A stretch of DNA of 64,000 nt from Syntrophobotulus glycolicus DSM 8271. GTDB lineage: Bacteria; Bacillota; Desulfitobacteriia; Desulfitobacteriales; Syntrophobotulaceae. A model generated the notes under the pieces. The model was given only the letters and a program-made list of their open reading frames with translations. It did not search any database and was not told the DNA's origin. Shown here piece after piece: positions 7,496-15,059 of the stretch. A program made the position numbers and the translations under genes. How positions within the stretch are numbered: the stretch's first letter is position 1; each line of letters opens with the position of its first letter. The stretch is from the NCBI RefSeq assembly GCF_000190635.1, contig NC_015172.1, forward strand, positions 372,001 through 436,000, given 5' to 3'.

Positions 7496-8173
7496 ATGGT
7501 CAAATCAAAGCTAAAAGAAATCATAGATAAAAAAGGATTGTCTATTCGTAAAGTGGCAGGTGACATAGAATACAGGTTTGAAACTGTGCGTAGGATGTAC
7601 AATAATGATACGAAACACTACCCGCAGGATCTCCTTGATAAGCTTTGTACTTATCTAGACATAGAGGTTGGCGAATTGCTTGTGAATAAACGAGGAAAGG
7701 ATGCTACCTTTAAGGCTAATTTCAAAATTGAAGGTATGAAAAGAATAGAGAAGTTTAGGAGTGATTCTATCGATCGTTATTCTCCCGACCTTGTGTTTAC
7801 CGACGAACAAAAAAACAAGCTTGTTATAATAGAACACTCATCTACGGGAGATAGGAAAGTCCACATTGGGGAAATGACACAGTTTGTGATGTATTGCAAA
7901 GCTAAGAGGGTAGAGGATGCCTATTTTTTCATATTCCTTGACGGCGCCGGTGCTACTGCCCCCACTGTTGAGACAGTAAAGAAACGATTAGAATATTATG
8001 CAGAAAATTTATTAAGTGGTATTTTCAAAGAAACAAATGGAATTAAGTTTATTGGCGTATTAGGCTGTCCTGAAGATGTAAGAGTTGGGGAAGTAACAGA
8101 GAAGTTGGGTGATCTGATTAAGGCATGTAGCGATAATGGCGGGATAGTCTATAAGTGGCAGGAGAAAAAATAG
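7496..8173 (+). CDS. HTH (XRE-type) protein fused to a nuclease-like C-terminal domain
   Basis: The 225-residue protein has an N-terminal Cro/CI-type HTH (residues ~1-65; LKEIIDKKGLSIRKVAGDI, then LDIEVGELL). Residues ~70-225 form an alpha/beta domain. SPDLVF (about residue 99) and LVIIEHSSTG (about 112) place an Asp and a Glu on neighbouring strands, much as in PD-(D/E)XK nuclease folds. The usual Lys is replaced by Ser, so activity is uncertain. It is transcribed from a perfect consensus promoter, divergent from two small genes, with operator-like palindromes between. It may be a prophage repressor, a defence protein or the regulator of a small accessory system. HTH is confident; the nuclease fold is an inference. 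Confidence 0.7.
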   Translation: MVKSKLKEIIDKKGLSIRKVAGDIEYRFETVRRMYNNDTKHYPQDLLDKLCTYLDIEVGELLVNKRGKDATFKANFKIEGMKRIEKFRSDSIDRYSPDLVFTDEQKNKLVIIEHSSTGDRKVHIGEMTQFVMYCKAKRVEDAYFFIFLDGAGATAPTVETVKKRLEYYAENLLSGIFKETNGIKFIGVLGCPEDVRVGEVTEKLGDLIKACSDNGGIVYKWQEKK

Positions 8174-8250
8174 CACCGAGGTGCTTGTCACACTTCTCCG
8201 GGCAAGACATATATTATAGTGGGGTGTCGATAATCATAGAAATCTTGATA

Positions 8251-8293
8251 AGCAGAAACCCGGTTCGTAAATGGCCGGGGTTCTGCTTTTTTG
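8251..8293 (+). terminator. Intrinsic terminator after the HTH-nuclease-like gene
   Basis: AGCAGAAACCCGG (8251-8263) pairs with CCGGGGTTCTGCT (8275-8287) with one wobble. A run of T residues follows. Confidence 0.85.
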
Positions 8294-8442
8294 TTTTAAA
8301 GTGCGCGGGGCATTGTCTATTTATTGCCACCCACAGTGACGTTATTATAAATAGGAAAAGAATTAAATAGTAGGCTTACGCTACGCGAGGGATTATAAAT
8401 TTAAACACAGCTTGTTGCTGGCCCCCGCAACCAAAGAAAGTT

Positions 8443-8480
8443 AAAACCTTCAGAGAATGTATTCTGAAGGTTTTTTAATT
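8443..8480. terminator. Intrinsic terminator between convergent genes
   Basis: AAAACCTTCAGA (8443-8454) pairs with TCTGAAGGTTTT (8463-8474), followed by T-rich sequence on the plus strand. It ends 14 bases before the stop of the minus-strand hydrolase gene and may serve both directions, though the T-run is better on the plus strand. Confidence 0.75.
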
Positions 8481-8487
8481 TTTTAAA

Positions 8488-9687
8488 TCACTGAGGAGGC
8501 TTACAAATAGAACAAGGGCCGTATCCGGATGATTTCGCTTTAGAAAGAGTGGTTTCTATTTTGCTTTTGGACAGATGCCGGCAACCGTCGCGATGGTATT
8601 GATGTCCGGTATCAGTGACATATACCGTTACATCTGATTTGTTGCTGCTTGGAGTCTTTGCAACCGGGGCTGGAGGAGCGTTTTCTTTTACGGGAGAAGC
8701 TTTTTTGTCGAAAGTAATCGTTTTTCCATCACTGGTTGCGACAATCGTTCCTGACAGATCAGTACGGAAAACCTCAATACCGGCATCGGACAACGCGTTT
8801 AATGTGGCGTCATGGGGGTGTCCGTAACTGTTATCTTTTCCACAGGATATTGCTGCATATTTGGGAGAAACGGCCTTCAAAAATGCCGGTGTGGTAGAAG
8901 AGTCACTTCCGTGGTGGCCGACCTTTAGGACAGTTGCTTGCAGGTTCCCATTTTTCAGCATTTCATTCTCGGAATTTGATTCGGCATCTCCGGTAAATAA
9001 AAACGAAGTATTATGGTAAGTGATTTTTAGTACGGCACTGTAATGATTTAGATCATCATAATTCGAACCGGTTGGAGCAAGAAAGGTTCCGGTTATTCCA
9101 GAGACATCAAGTCGTGTACCGGCTTTAGCCTCTACGCGTTTTGCCCCGGATGCAGAGACTGCGGATATAAAGTCATTAAAAGTCTGTGTTGTAGTAGTCG
9201 CGTTCGGCAGGTAAACAACCCTAGGCGGAAAAGCCTTGATTACAGTATCCAGCCCGCCAATATGATCCTCGTGAGGGTGAGTAGCGATAATCGCTGCTAA
9301 CTCGGTGACTCCTTGGGCTTTAAGATAGGCAACGACCTTAGGACCGTCCTCGTTGTTACCGCCGTCAATCAGAATTACGCTGGAAGGGGATTGAACCAGA
9401 GTGGAATCTGCCTGGCCAACGTCAATGAAATGAACGCTTAAAGACCCTGCTGCTTGGGCTGCGGGCGCGCTCGAAGGGGAGGCGGCAGTTGGTGTGCTTG
9501 CACTCGGAGATGTATCACCGAAGGCAACGCTTAACTGGACGAGAAAGAGAAAGCCAAAGGCAACGGTTAGGGCGGCTTGCAGAGGTTTATTGAACTTTTT
9601 TGTCCTGAACATAAAAAATAAACCCACTGGCGGCAGCACAAATAATAATACCCAGAATAGCCAAGGGTTTTTATTAAAAAAATCCAT
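8488..9687 (-). CDS. Secreted/membrane-anchored ComEC-like metallo-beta-lactamase hydrolase with Ada-type zinc module
   Basis: The start is set at ATG 9685-9687 (MDFFNKNPW), 6 bases after AGGAAGG, giving 399 residues. Two hydrophobic segments at ~8-27 and ~38-57 anchor it in the membrane, then a Ser/Ala/Pro linker leads to the catalytic domain. That domain has the ComEC/Rec2 pattern: HFIDVGQADS, ATHPHEDHIGG (HxHxDH metal site), LFTGDAE and KVGHHGS. The last ~45 residues (YHRDGCRHLSKS, then GYGPCSICKPP) form a small Cys/His module like the Ada zinc-binding fold. It is probably an extracellular phosphodiesterase or nuclease. It forms an operon with the DUF3006 gene just upstream. Confidence 0.82.
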   Translation of the reverse strand: MDFFNKNPWLFWVLLFVLPPVGLFFMFRTKKFNKPLQAALTVAFGFLFLVQLSVAFGDTSPSASTPTAASPSSAPAAQAAGSLSVHFIDVGQADSTLVQSPSSVILIDGGNNEDGPKVVAYLKAQGVTELAAIIATHPHEDHIGGLDTVIKAFPPRVVYLPNATTTTQTFNDFISAVSASGAKRVEAKAGTRLDVSGITGTFLAPTGSNYDDLNHYSAVLKITYHNTSFLFTGDAESNSENEMLKNGNLQATVLKVGHHGSDSSTTPAFLKAVSPKYAAISCGKDNSYGHPHDATLNALSDAGIEVFRTDLSGTIVATSDGKTITFDKKASPVKENAPPAPVAKTPSSNKSDVTVYVTDTGHQYHRDGCRHLSKSKIETTLSKAKSSGYGPCSICKPPQ

Positions 9688-9697
9688 TTTTTCCTTC

Positions 9698-9904
9698 CTA
9701 TTCTTCCTCATCAAAAAAATGATCAAAGAGTTTTTTAGCGCGATCTTTGCGCTGAACTGTGGCGGCCTGATCAACAATCACTTTAATCTGAATAACATCA
9801 CCTTCCTTGGCTGCGGGGAAAAGGGCCTTCGGAAGATGAAAGGTTTTGCGGTCATTTGTCGTTATAACCGCCCATTCACCTTCAAAACGATCAATGATGT
9901 ACAT
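9698..9904 (-). CDS. DUF3006 family protein
   Basis: This 68-residue protein has the DUF3006 pattern: N-terminal YIIDRFEGEWAVI, a central hydrophobic patch, and an EGDVIQIKV strand before a charged C-terminus. DUF3006 genes typically sit beside ComEC-like metallo-beta-lactamase genes, as here, where the gap is 10 bases. No biochemical role is established. An immunity-like or modulating function towards the hydrolase is speculation. GAGGTGAAAT is its ribosome-binding site. Confidence 0.8.
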   Translation of the reverse strand: MYIIDRFEGEWAVITTNDRKTFHLPKALFPAAKEGDVIQIKVIVDQAATVQRKDRAKKLFDHFFDEEE

Positions 9905-10147
9905 ATTTCACCTCATTTTCGATTATTAATGATTTTATACTTGTTAATTCTCTATATTTCTCCTTAATCCTTTAGAAGACGAAACAAAACAAATACAGAT
10001 GCAAGCAGTTCGTCATTTCCCCGGAATGGTCTAAACCCCTTTGTTTTACAAATTAATTCATTTTTCAAAATTATTTTCTTTTAATAGGAAAAAAGATATG
10101 TTACCATTTTGTTAAATAGCATTATTTAGGAAAGAGAGGAAAATATA
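9905..10147. other. AT-rich divergent intergenic region
   Basis: These 243 bases separate the minus-strand hydrolase operon from the plus-strand DUF6110-ATPase locus, so they should contain both promoters. The sequence is rich in A/T tracts around 10040-10110. I could not assign a convincing promoter or iron-regulator box by eye. Confidence 0.4.
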
Positions 10148-10390
10148 ATGAAAATCAATGTAGACAAAAAGAATTTGGTGTTTTTTACGGGTGGTGCAGT
10201 TGCTTCTTTAGTGGCGTTGAAGTTTCTCAAGAGCAAAAAAGCCAGAAAAATTGGGGTAAAGACCCTGGCCAAGGGACTCCGGTTTAAGGATGAAGTTCAG
10301 GCTGCCGCACTGTCCATCAAGGAGGAAGCCGAGGATCTCGTCAGTGAAATCCGCGTGAAAGCTAAAGATGCAGACCTGGCATCGGAATAA
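10148..10390 (+). CDS. DUF6110 family protein, FezA-like candidate
   Basis: The 80-residue protein has one N-terminal hydrophobic helix with small residues (LVFFTGGAVASLVALKFL, residues ~10-28). A basic patch (KSKKARKIGVKTLAKGLRFK) and an acidic amphipathic C-terminal helix follow. This is the DUF6110 layout, and such genes commonly precede a P1B ATPase gene as here. In published ferrosome (fez) loci of anaerobes, a small membrane protein (FezA) is encoded next to the P1B-6 ATPase FezB and helps form iron-phosphate compartments. The family call is fairly secure; equivalence to FezA is inferred from length, hydrophobic segment and context. Confidence 0.65.
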   Translation: MKINVDKKNLVFFTGGAVASLVALKFLKSKKARKIGVKTLAKGLRFKDEVQAAALSIKEEAEDLVSEIRVKAKDADLASE

Positions 10391-10413
10391 TTGTTTCGGA
10401 CTAAGGGGGAACT

Positions 10414-12492
10414 ATGCGCTATAAAATTGCCCACGAACTTCCTGGACGTCTGCGCTTAAATAGCGGTAAGTTCGCTTTTTCACAGGAAGAGGGGGAAAAG
10501 ATCGAGGTCTATTTAAAGTTGCTGGCGGGAGTAAACAAGGCTGTAGCAACCTCCAGTACGGGGAGTATTCTGCTCGAATATGAGGGGGATGCACGTGCCG
10601 GAATTCTGGATGCGGTAACGGCTCTCAAACGGGATTCTTTACCCGATCTGGGGGAAGAGTATGTGATGGTCCAAAAACGGAATGCCGACTTTAAAAAAGG
10701 ACTCTTGCACATCGTCAGGCGGTTTTTACTTAAACATTATATTATCCCTGCTCCCATCAGTAATGTCTTACGAATCATCGATTCCTCTAAATTTATCCTT
10801 AAAGGGTTAGAAAGCCTGTTGATTAAACAGAAAATAGATGTAGCCGTTCTGGATGCGGCGGCGATCGGAGTGACTATCGGACGTCGTTCCTATGGTACGG
10901 CCGGATCTATTATGTTTTTGCTGTCAATTAGCGAGTTGCTGGAAGATTGGACGAAGAAGAAATATAAGGATAATCTGGCGACCAGTTTGGCTATCCATAT
11001 CGATAAGGTCTGGGTTGAAAAAGATGGGGCGGAAATGCTTATTCCCATGTCCTTGCTTATGGCAGGGGATCATGTGGTGGTTCGTACCGGTGGGATGATT
11101 CCTGTCGACGGACAAATCATCAGTGGAGAAGCGATGATCAACCAGGCTGCGATGACCGGTGAAGCGCTGCCAATTCAACGGAAGGAAGGCAATATGGTTT
11201 ACAATGGAACTCTTGTAGAGGAAGGTTCTATTGTGATCCGCGCGGACGCTGTTGATAAGGAGACCCGTATTCATAAAATTCTCAACATGGTTGAGAATTC
11301 AGAACATCTGAAAGCAGGATTGCAAAGCCGTACGGAAAAGTTGGCGGACTCAATTGTCAAATACAGTTTCCTGGCCTCCGGTCTGATTTATCTTCTGACC
11401 AGAAATCCGATCAAGGCGATCTCCATTTTGCTGGTAGATTATTCGTGTGCCATCAAGCTTTCAACCCCGCTGGCCATTCTTTCGGCGATGAGCGAAGCGT
11501 CCAGGCACCGAATCATGGTTAAAGGGGGAAAGTTCCTTGAAGCTTTTGCCAATGCGGACACGATTGTTTTCGATAAAACGGGAACCCTGACTGTTGCCGA
11601 GCCAAAGGTAGAGAAAGTTATTCCTTTTGCCGGGCAGACAAGAGAAAATGTTTTAAAAACAGCAGCCTGCCTGGAAGAACATTTCCCGCACAGTATGGCT
11701 CGGGCGGTTGTACGTCAGGCGACGGAGGAAGGACTTTGTCACCAGGAGGAACACTCTGAAGTGGAATATGTGGTAGCACATGGGATTTCTTCACGCTTAA
11801 ACGGAAGAAGTGTTTTGATTGGAAGCGCGCATTTTATCTTTGATGATGAAAAGGTTATTCCAACACCTGAGCAAAAGGCTTTAATCGATAAGGAAAGCGG
11901 AGCCTATTCGGTCCTGTATCTGGCTATTGGCAATCAGCTGGCAGGAATGTTTTGCATCAATGACCCTTTGCGTCCGGAAGCCAAGGAAGTAGTTCACCGA
12001 CTTAAAGGCTTGGGCGTAAAAAAAATAATCATGCTGACAGGAGACAGCCATCAAGCGGCGGAGGCAGTTGCTGCCGGTCTGAAGCTTGATGAATATCGGG
12101 CACAGGTATTGCCGGAAGACAAGGCCGACTATATTCGCTCATTGGTTGAGGCCGGACATTCGGTGATTATGGTCGGAGATGGCGTAAATGATTCTCCCGC
12201 TTTGACGGCGGCCAGTGTCGGAGTAGCAATGAAAGACAGCTCGGACATTGCCAGAGAGGTATCTGATATTATCCTGCTCGATTCCAAACTGGATGACTTG
12301 GTGTATTTGCGGGAATTAAGCCGAAAATCCATGAAGAAGATTAAAGATAATTATACCTTTATCATGTCCTTCAATACATTTATCCTGGCTCTGGGCTTAA
12401 CGGGCGTAACAACACCGGGAACAGGGGCATTGCTGCATAATCTGTCTACCTTGGGGGTAAGTCTGAACAGTTCGCGAAAATTAATAAAATGA
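10414..12492 (+). CDS. P1B-type heavy-metal ATPase, FezB-like candidate
   Basis: The 692-residue protein has an N-terminal HMA-like domain without a CxxC pair but with HELPGRLRL. The actuator loop has MTGEALP (~247), the phosphorylation site is FDKTGTLT (Asp387), the nucleotide-binding HP motif is EEHFPHSMA (~421) and the hinge is MVGDGVNDSPA (~585). The membrane metal site is DYSCAIKLSTP (Ser344-Cys345-Ala346), not the CPC of copper/zinc pumps. This lies outside groups P1B-1 to P1B-4 and fits the P1B-6-like group that includes ferrosome ATPases. It probably moves iron, although the substrate is inferred. It follows the DUF6110 gene by 23 bases. Confidence 0.8.
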   Translation: MRYKIAHELPGRLRLNSGKFAFSQEEGEKIEVYLKLLAGVNKAVATSSTGSILLEYEGDARAGILDAVTALKRDSLPDLGEEYVMVQKRNADFKKGLLHIVRRFLLKHYIIPAPISNVLRIIDSSKFILKGLESLLIKQKIDVAVLDAAAIGVTIGRRSYGTAGSIMFLLSISELLEDWTKKKYKDNLATSLAIHIDKVWVEKDGAEMLIPMSLLMAGDHVVVRTGGMIPVDGQIISGEAMINQAAMTGEALPIQRKEGNMVYNGTLVEEGSIVIRADAVDKETRIHKILNMVENSEHLKAGLQSRTEKLADSIVKYSFLASGLIYLLTRNPIKAISILLVDYSCAIKLSTPLAILSAMSEASRHRIMVKGGKFLEAFANADTIVFDKTGTLTVAEPKVEKVIPFAGQTRENVLKTAACLEEHFPHSMARAVVRQATEEGLCHQEEHSEVEYVVAHGISSRLNGRSVLIGSAHFIFDDEKVIPTPEQKALIDKESGAYSVLYLAIGNQLAGMFCINDPLRPEAKEVVHRLKGLGVKKIIMLTGDSHQAAEAVAAGLKLDEYRAQVLPEDKADYIRSLVEAGHSVIMVGDGVNDSPALTAASVGVAMKDSSDIAREVSDIILLDSKLDDLVYLRELSRKSMKKIKDNYTFIMSFNTFILALGLTGVTTPGTGALLHNLSTLGVSLNSSRKLIK

Positions 12493-12510
12493 GAGTTCAA
12501 GGTGTAAAAA

Positions 12511-12912
12511 ATGTATGTTTCCATTGCTGATTTTCTTTTATTGATGATTGTTATCGTAGTCACTGTGGTAGGAATTTATGCCGCCATGACCTTGAAGAAT
12601 ATCAATATTTTGGTCAAAAGCACCAGGACGCTCATAGAGAAAAACTCCGATTCACTGACCAAGTCGGCGGAATTTTTGCCTGAGGCGATTAAAAACACCA
12701 GCAATCTTGCCAAATCAACGCAGGAGCAGGTCAATGCAATTGGTACGACGCTCAATTGTCTGGGTACCAATCTCGCTGAGACAGCTGCCGCCCTGAATGA
12801 AAGAGCTGTCAGCGGTGTATCTTTTGTCAATACGGTAGTGGAAATAGTCGGTGCGCTCAAGCATTACATAAGTTCACACGATGAAGACGAAGAGGACAAT
12901 GAGAGAGCTTGA
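12511..12912 (+). CDS. Membrane-anchored coiled-coil protein (DUF948-like)
   Basis: The 133-residue protein has one N-terminal membrane helix (FLLLMIVIVVTVVGIYAAM, residues ~8-27). A long helical region with regular Thr/Asn/Leu heptads (~30-105) follows, then an acidic tail (SSHDEDEEDNERA). The shape matches DUF948-type proteins. It starts 18 bases after the ATPase stop and is followed by a terminator, so it looks like the third gene of the same transcript. If the locus is ferrosome-like, this could be a membrane or scaffold component; that is speculation. Confidence 0.55.
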   Translation: MYVSIADFLLLMIVIVVTVVGIYAAMTLKNINILVKSTRTLIEKNSDSLTKSAEFLPEAIKNTSNLAKSTQEQVNAIGTTLNCLGTNLAETAAALNERAVSGVSFVNTVVEIVGALKHYISSHDEDEEDNERA

Positions 12913-12991
12913 ACGTGTTAGTCACCATTACTGCTGTAATGGAAGATATTCTTGAAATATGCAGTTTACCTGATGGAAAATTTTTAGCTGA

Positions 12992-13028
12992 AAAAACCTG
13001 CAAACAGTTAAGTTTTGCAGGCTTTTTT
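12992..13028 (+). terminator. Intrinsic terminator of the DUF6110-ATPase locus
   Basis: CCTGCAAA (12997-13004) pairs with TTTGCAGG (13014-13021), flanked by A-rich and T-rich runs (CTTTTTTA). It lies between convergent genes and may act in both directions. Confidence 0.85.
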
Positions 13029-13057
13029 ATAGATGTTCTGCTGATGATAGCATCGGC

Positions 13058-14530
13058 TTATGGCACAATCCCTTTGATAAACTGAACCGGCTGATAAATA
13101 ATACGTTCTTCTTCCGAATACTTCCGGCAAATCGATATACCCCGTTCTTTTAACCCGTTCATAATCTCTTCACGGGCTTTCCACGGAAGATTGGCCAATT
13201 CCTCTTGGTACAGTCCAAGACCATGAATAATATGTTTGATTACTTTGTCCGGGTCTCGAAAGACCATGGGAGAAAAAGGCTCCTGATGCTCGATCTTAAT
13301 GAGCCCAGTCTCTGTGAAAGACGCAAGACATTCTTCTGGGCCGAACAGGAAGTTTTTAGGCTGCTCCCGGCGTTTAGAGGCTAATTCAAATATTCGGGCA
13401 AACCATTCGGAGAAAAACGGGAAGCTATTGAACGCACAGGCTAAGGGGTGGAAAGAGCCAATGATTCCTCCGGAGCGGGTTACTCTGCGCATTTCTCTAA
13501 GAGCGGTTTCGCGATTGGTAAAATGTAAAAAAGCACAACCGATAACAGCGTCAAAACGATCATCTTCAAAAGGAAGCTCTTCGGCGACCCCAACACCAAG
13601 CTCCACCCAATTTTTTTCTTCGGCCTCAAGTTTGGCCCTTGCCCGGTTAATCATCTTTGCGGAAGGATCAATACAGACCAGTTTCCCATTCAAGCCTATC
13701 CGATCCGCCAATCCAGCCTCAAAGGTAAGAAGTCCTGTACCACTGCCCAATTCCAGAACTTTCATTCCCGCCCTTATTCCCGTAAAATCAATTAACCGTT
13801 TTCTTAATTGCATGAATTCAGGAAAGATTTCTTCCGCAAGTTTTTCGTATTCCTCTAACCTGTTAAACTGGGAAATATGTTGCAAAGACATCCGTTCAGC
13901 AAAATAACCGGCTGCTTCCAGCATCTGACGGATGAGCTGAAGGTTTTCCGTTCCTTTTGGCGTGATTTGGACACAGCGCTCTCCATTCTGGTCGACGACC
14001 TCCATCAAACCGGTGAATACACCCATTTTCAGATCATCATTTAGGAAATGTTTTGCCCAGGGGCGATGCCAGTCTCCGCTGATAAATATTTGTTCAGGGA
14101 TACCGTTGTAATAGACCAGAGCATTAAGATTGTCATAGATTGTGGTGATCTGATATAAATGAAGAAGGTTGCTTATGCCGTGAGTATTGCAGTAACCAAT
14201 GACTCTGAGAATGGCTTCTCTGGCAATATCTTCATCCACAAACAGGTCGCCCGTTTTCTCATGGGCAATGAATACTGCGGTTGACATAAAAGTTTCACAT
14301 AGAGCTGCTTTAGGGAAATTAGCGGGATTAGGCAAGTAATTAAAGTATTGCATTTTCTGGGCATCCGAGAGAATCAGGCCGGCTAGATTGTCCGCTTCAA
14401 TTCTGAGAAATTCGAGAACATGAGGAGTAAAACACTTTGAACTATGTACAGCCAGCCAAGGGTTGATGACAATTCCTGAAACTTTCAATTGTTTTAGTTT
14501 ATCCGTCAGAACTTGGTAAACAGGGTCCAT
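13058..14530 (-). CDS. SAM-dependent methyltransferase with unknown N-terminal domain
   Basis: The 490-residue protein has a class I methyltransferase core from about residue 245. Motif I is VLELGSGTGLLTFEAG, an acidic residue ends the second strand (LVCIDPSAKMI), and FDAVIGCAFLHF and GGIIGSFHPLA correspond to later motifs. This is the UbiE/COQ5-like small-molecule type. The first ~240 residues are of unknown fold and mostly helical. GGGGGGGA just upstream of the ATG is the ribosome-binding site. It is a single gene, convergent with the metal-ATPase locus and divergent from the hydrogenase-like sensor. Substrate is unknown. Confidence 0.7.
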   Translation of the reverse strand: MDPVYQVLTDKLKQLKVSGIVINPWLAVHSSKCFTPHVLEFLRIEADNLAGLILSDAQKMQYFNYLPNPANFPKAALCETFMSTAVFIAHEKTGDLFVDEDIAREAILRVIGYCNTHGISNLLHLYQITTIYDNLNALVYYNGIPEQIFISGDWHRPWAKHFLNDDLKMGVFTGLMEVVDQNGERCVQITPKGTENLQLIRQMLEAAGYFAERMSLQHISQFNRLEEYEKLAEEIFPEFMQLRKRLIDFTGIRAGMKVLELGSGTGLLTFEAGLADRIGLNGKLVCIDPSAKMINRARAKLEAEEKNWVELGVGVAEELPFEDDRFDAVIGCAFLHFTNRETALREMRRVTRSGGIIGSFHPLACAFNSFPFFSEWFARIFELASKRREQPKNFLFGPEECLASFTETGLIKIEHQEPFSPMVFRDPDKVIKHIIHGLGLYQEELANLPWKAREEIMNGLKERGISICRKYSEEERIIYQPVQFIKGIVP

Positions 14531-15059
14531 CTAAATCCCCCCCATAGATCATTTTATTAATAATTCTCCAATTTTGCGCCAATATCCTCCTTTTGTTTCC
14601 AATATTGTATTTTTTTCTTATTTGTCAAATACAATTATTTTTATTAGCGTTTTGATGACAATATGTTGAGAAGAGAGAGAAAAAAATCAATTGATCAAAA
14701 GGATAAATCAATTTATGGGAATAAAGTACCAGTCTTGGAGCATTTTTAGATAGCTGGATAGATTCTTTTATGATGAGCGGGGGTGAAACAGCGTGATAAC
14801 CAAAATGATATGCCGGAAAATCTCTTCAATAATTTTATAATTTTCGAAAATATTTTCGATAAATTTTTAGAAAAAATAAGTAAATAGGTGATTTTTTGCT
14901 ATTTAGGTTTTATAATTAAATAACTATAAAACAATTCTGACAAAAGCTTCCCAATGGAAATGATTAATCTCCTTCATGATAAATTTAAACTAATTTTAAA
15001 TTAAAAATAAGATGTAATAACGAAATAAAATAAAGAATATGAACAAAGGAGAAAAAACA
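14531..15059. other. AT-rich divergent intergenic region
   Basis: These 529 bases contain no credible reading frame. They separate the methyltransferase (minus) from the hydrogenase-like sensor (plus) and are strongly A/T-rich, especially 14820-15040. TATAATTAAAT-like elements near 14920 could be a promoter for the sensor, but no -35 stands out. No long inverted repeat was recognised. Confidence 0.4.

Larger units (their letters stand above)
8174..8487. other. Intergenic region at the prophage/chromosome side boundary
   Basis: These 314 bases hold two intrinsic terminators (listed separately) and a short inverted repeat (CTATTTAT near 8313, ATAAATAG near 8347). A 71-codon frame spanning the first terminator is not credible as a gene. 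No integrase, tRNA or clear att repeat was found, so the exact prophage end is unresolved. Confidence 0.5.

Noticed and set aside
8155..8370. 71-codon plus-strand frame after the HTH-nuclease-like gene
   Set aside because: It contains a complete intrinsic terminator and overlaps the end of the preceding gene; composition is not protein-like.
6828..8487. Prophage right attachment site (attR)
   Set aside because: No tRNA, integrase or recognisable core repeat lies in the window, and the left end is outside it, so no att site can be supported.
9494..9967. 157-codon plus-strand frame over the hydrolase start and DUF3006 gene
   Set aside because: It is antisense to two genes that belong together and has no ribosome-binding site.
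13299..13907. 202-codon plus-strand frame opposite the methyltransferase
   Set aside because: It is antisense to methyltransferase motifs and has low-complexity Ser/Lys/Pro composition.
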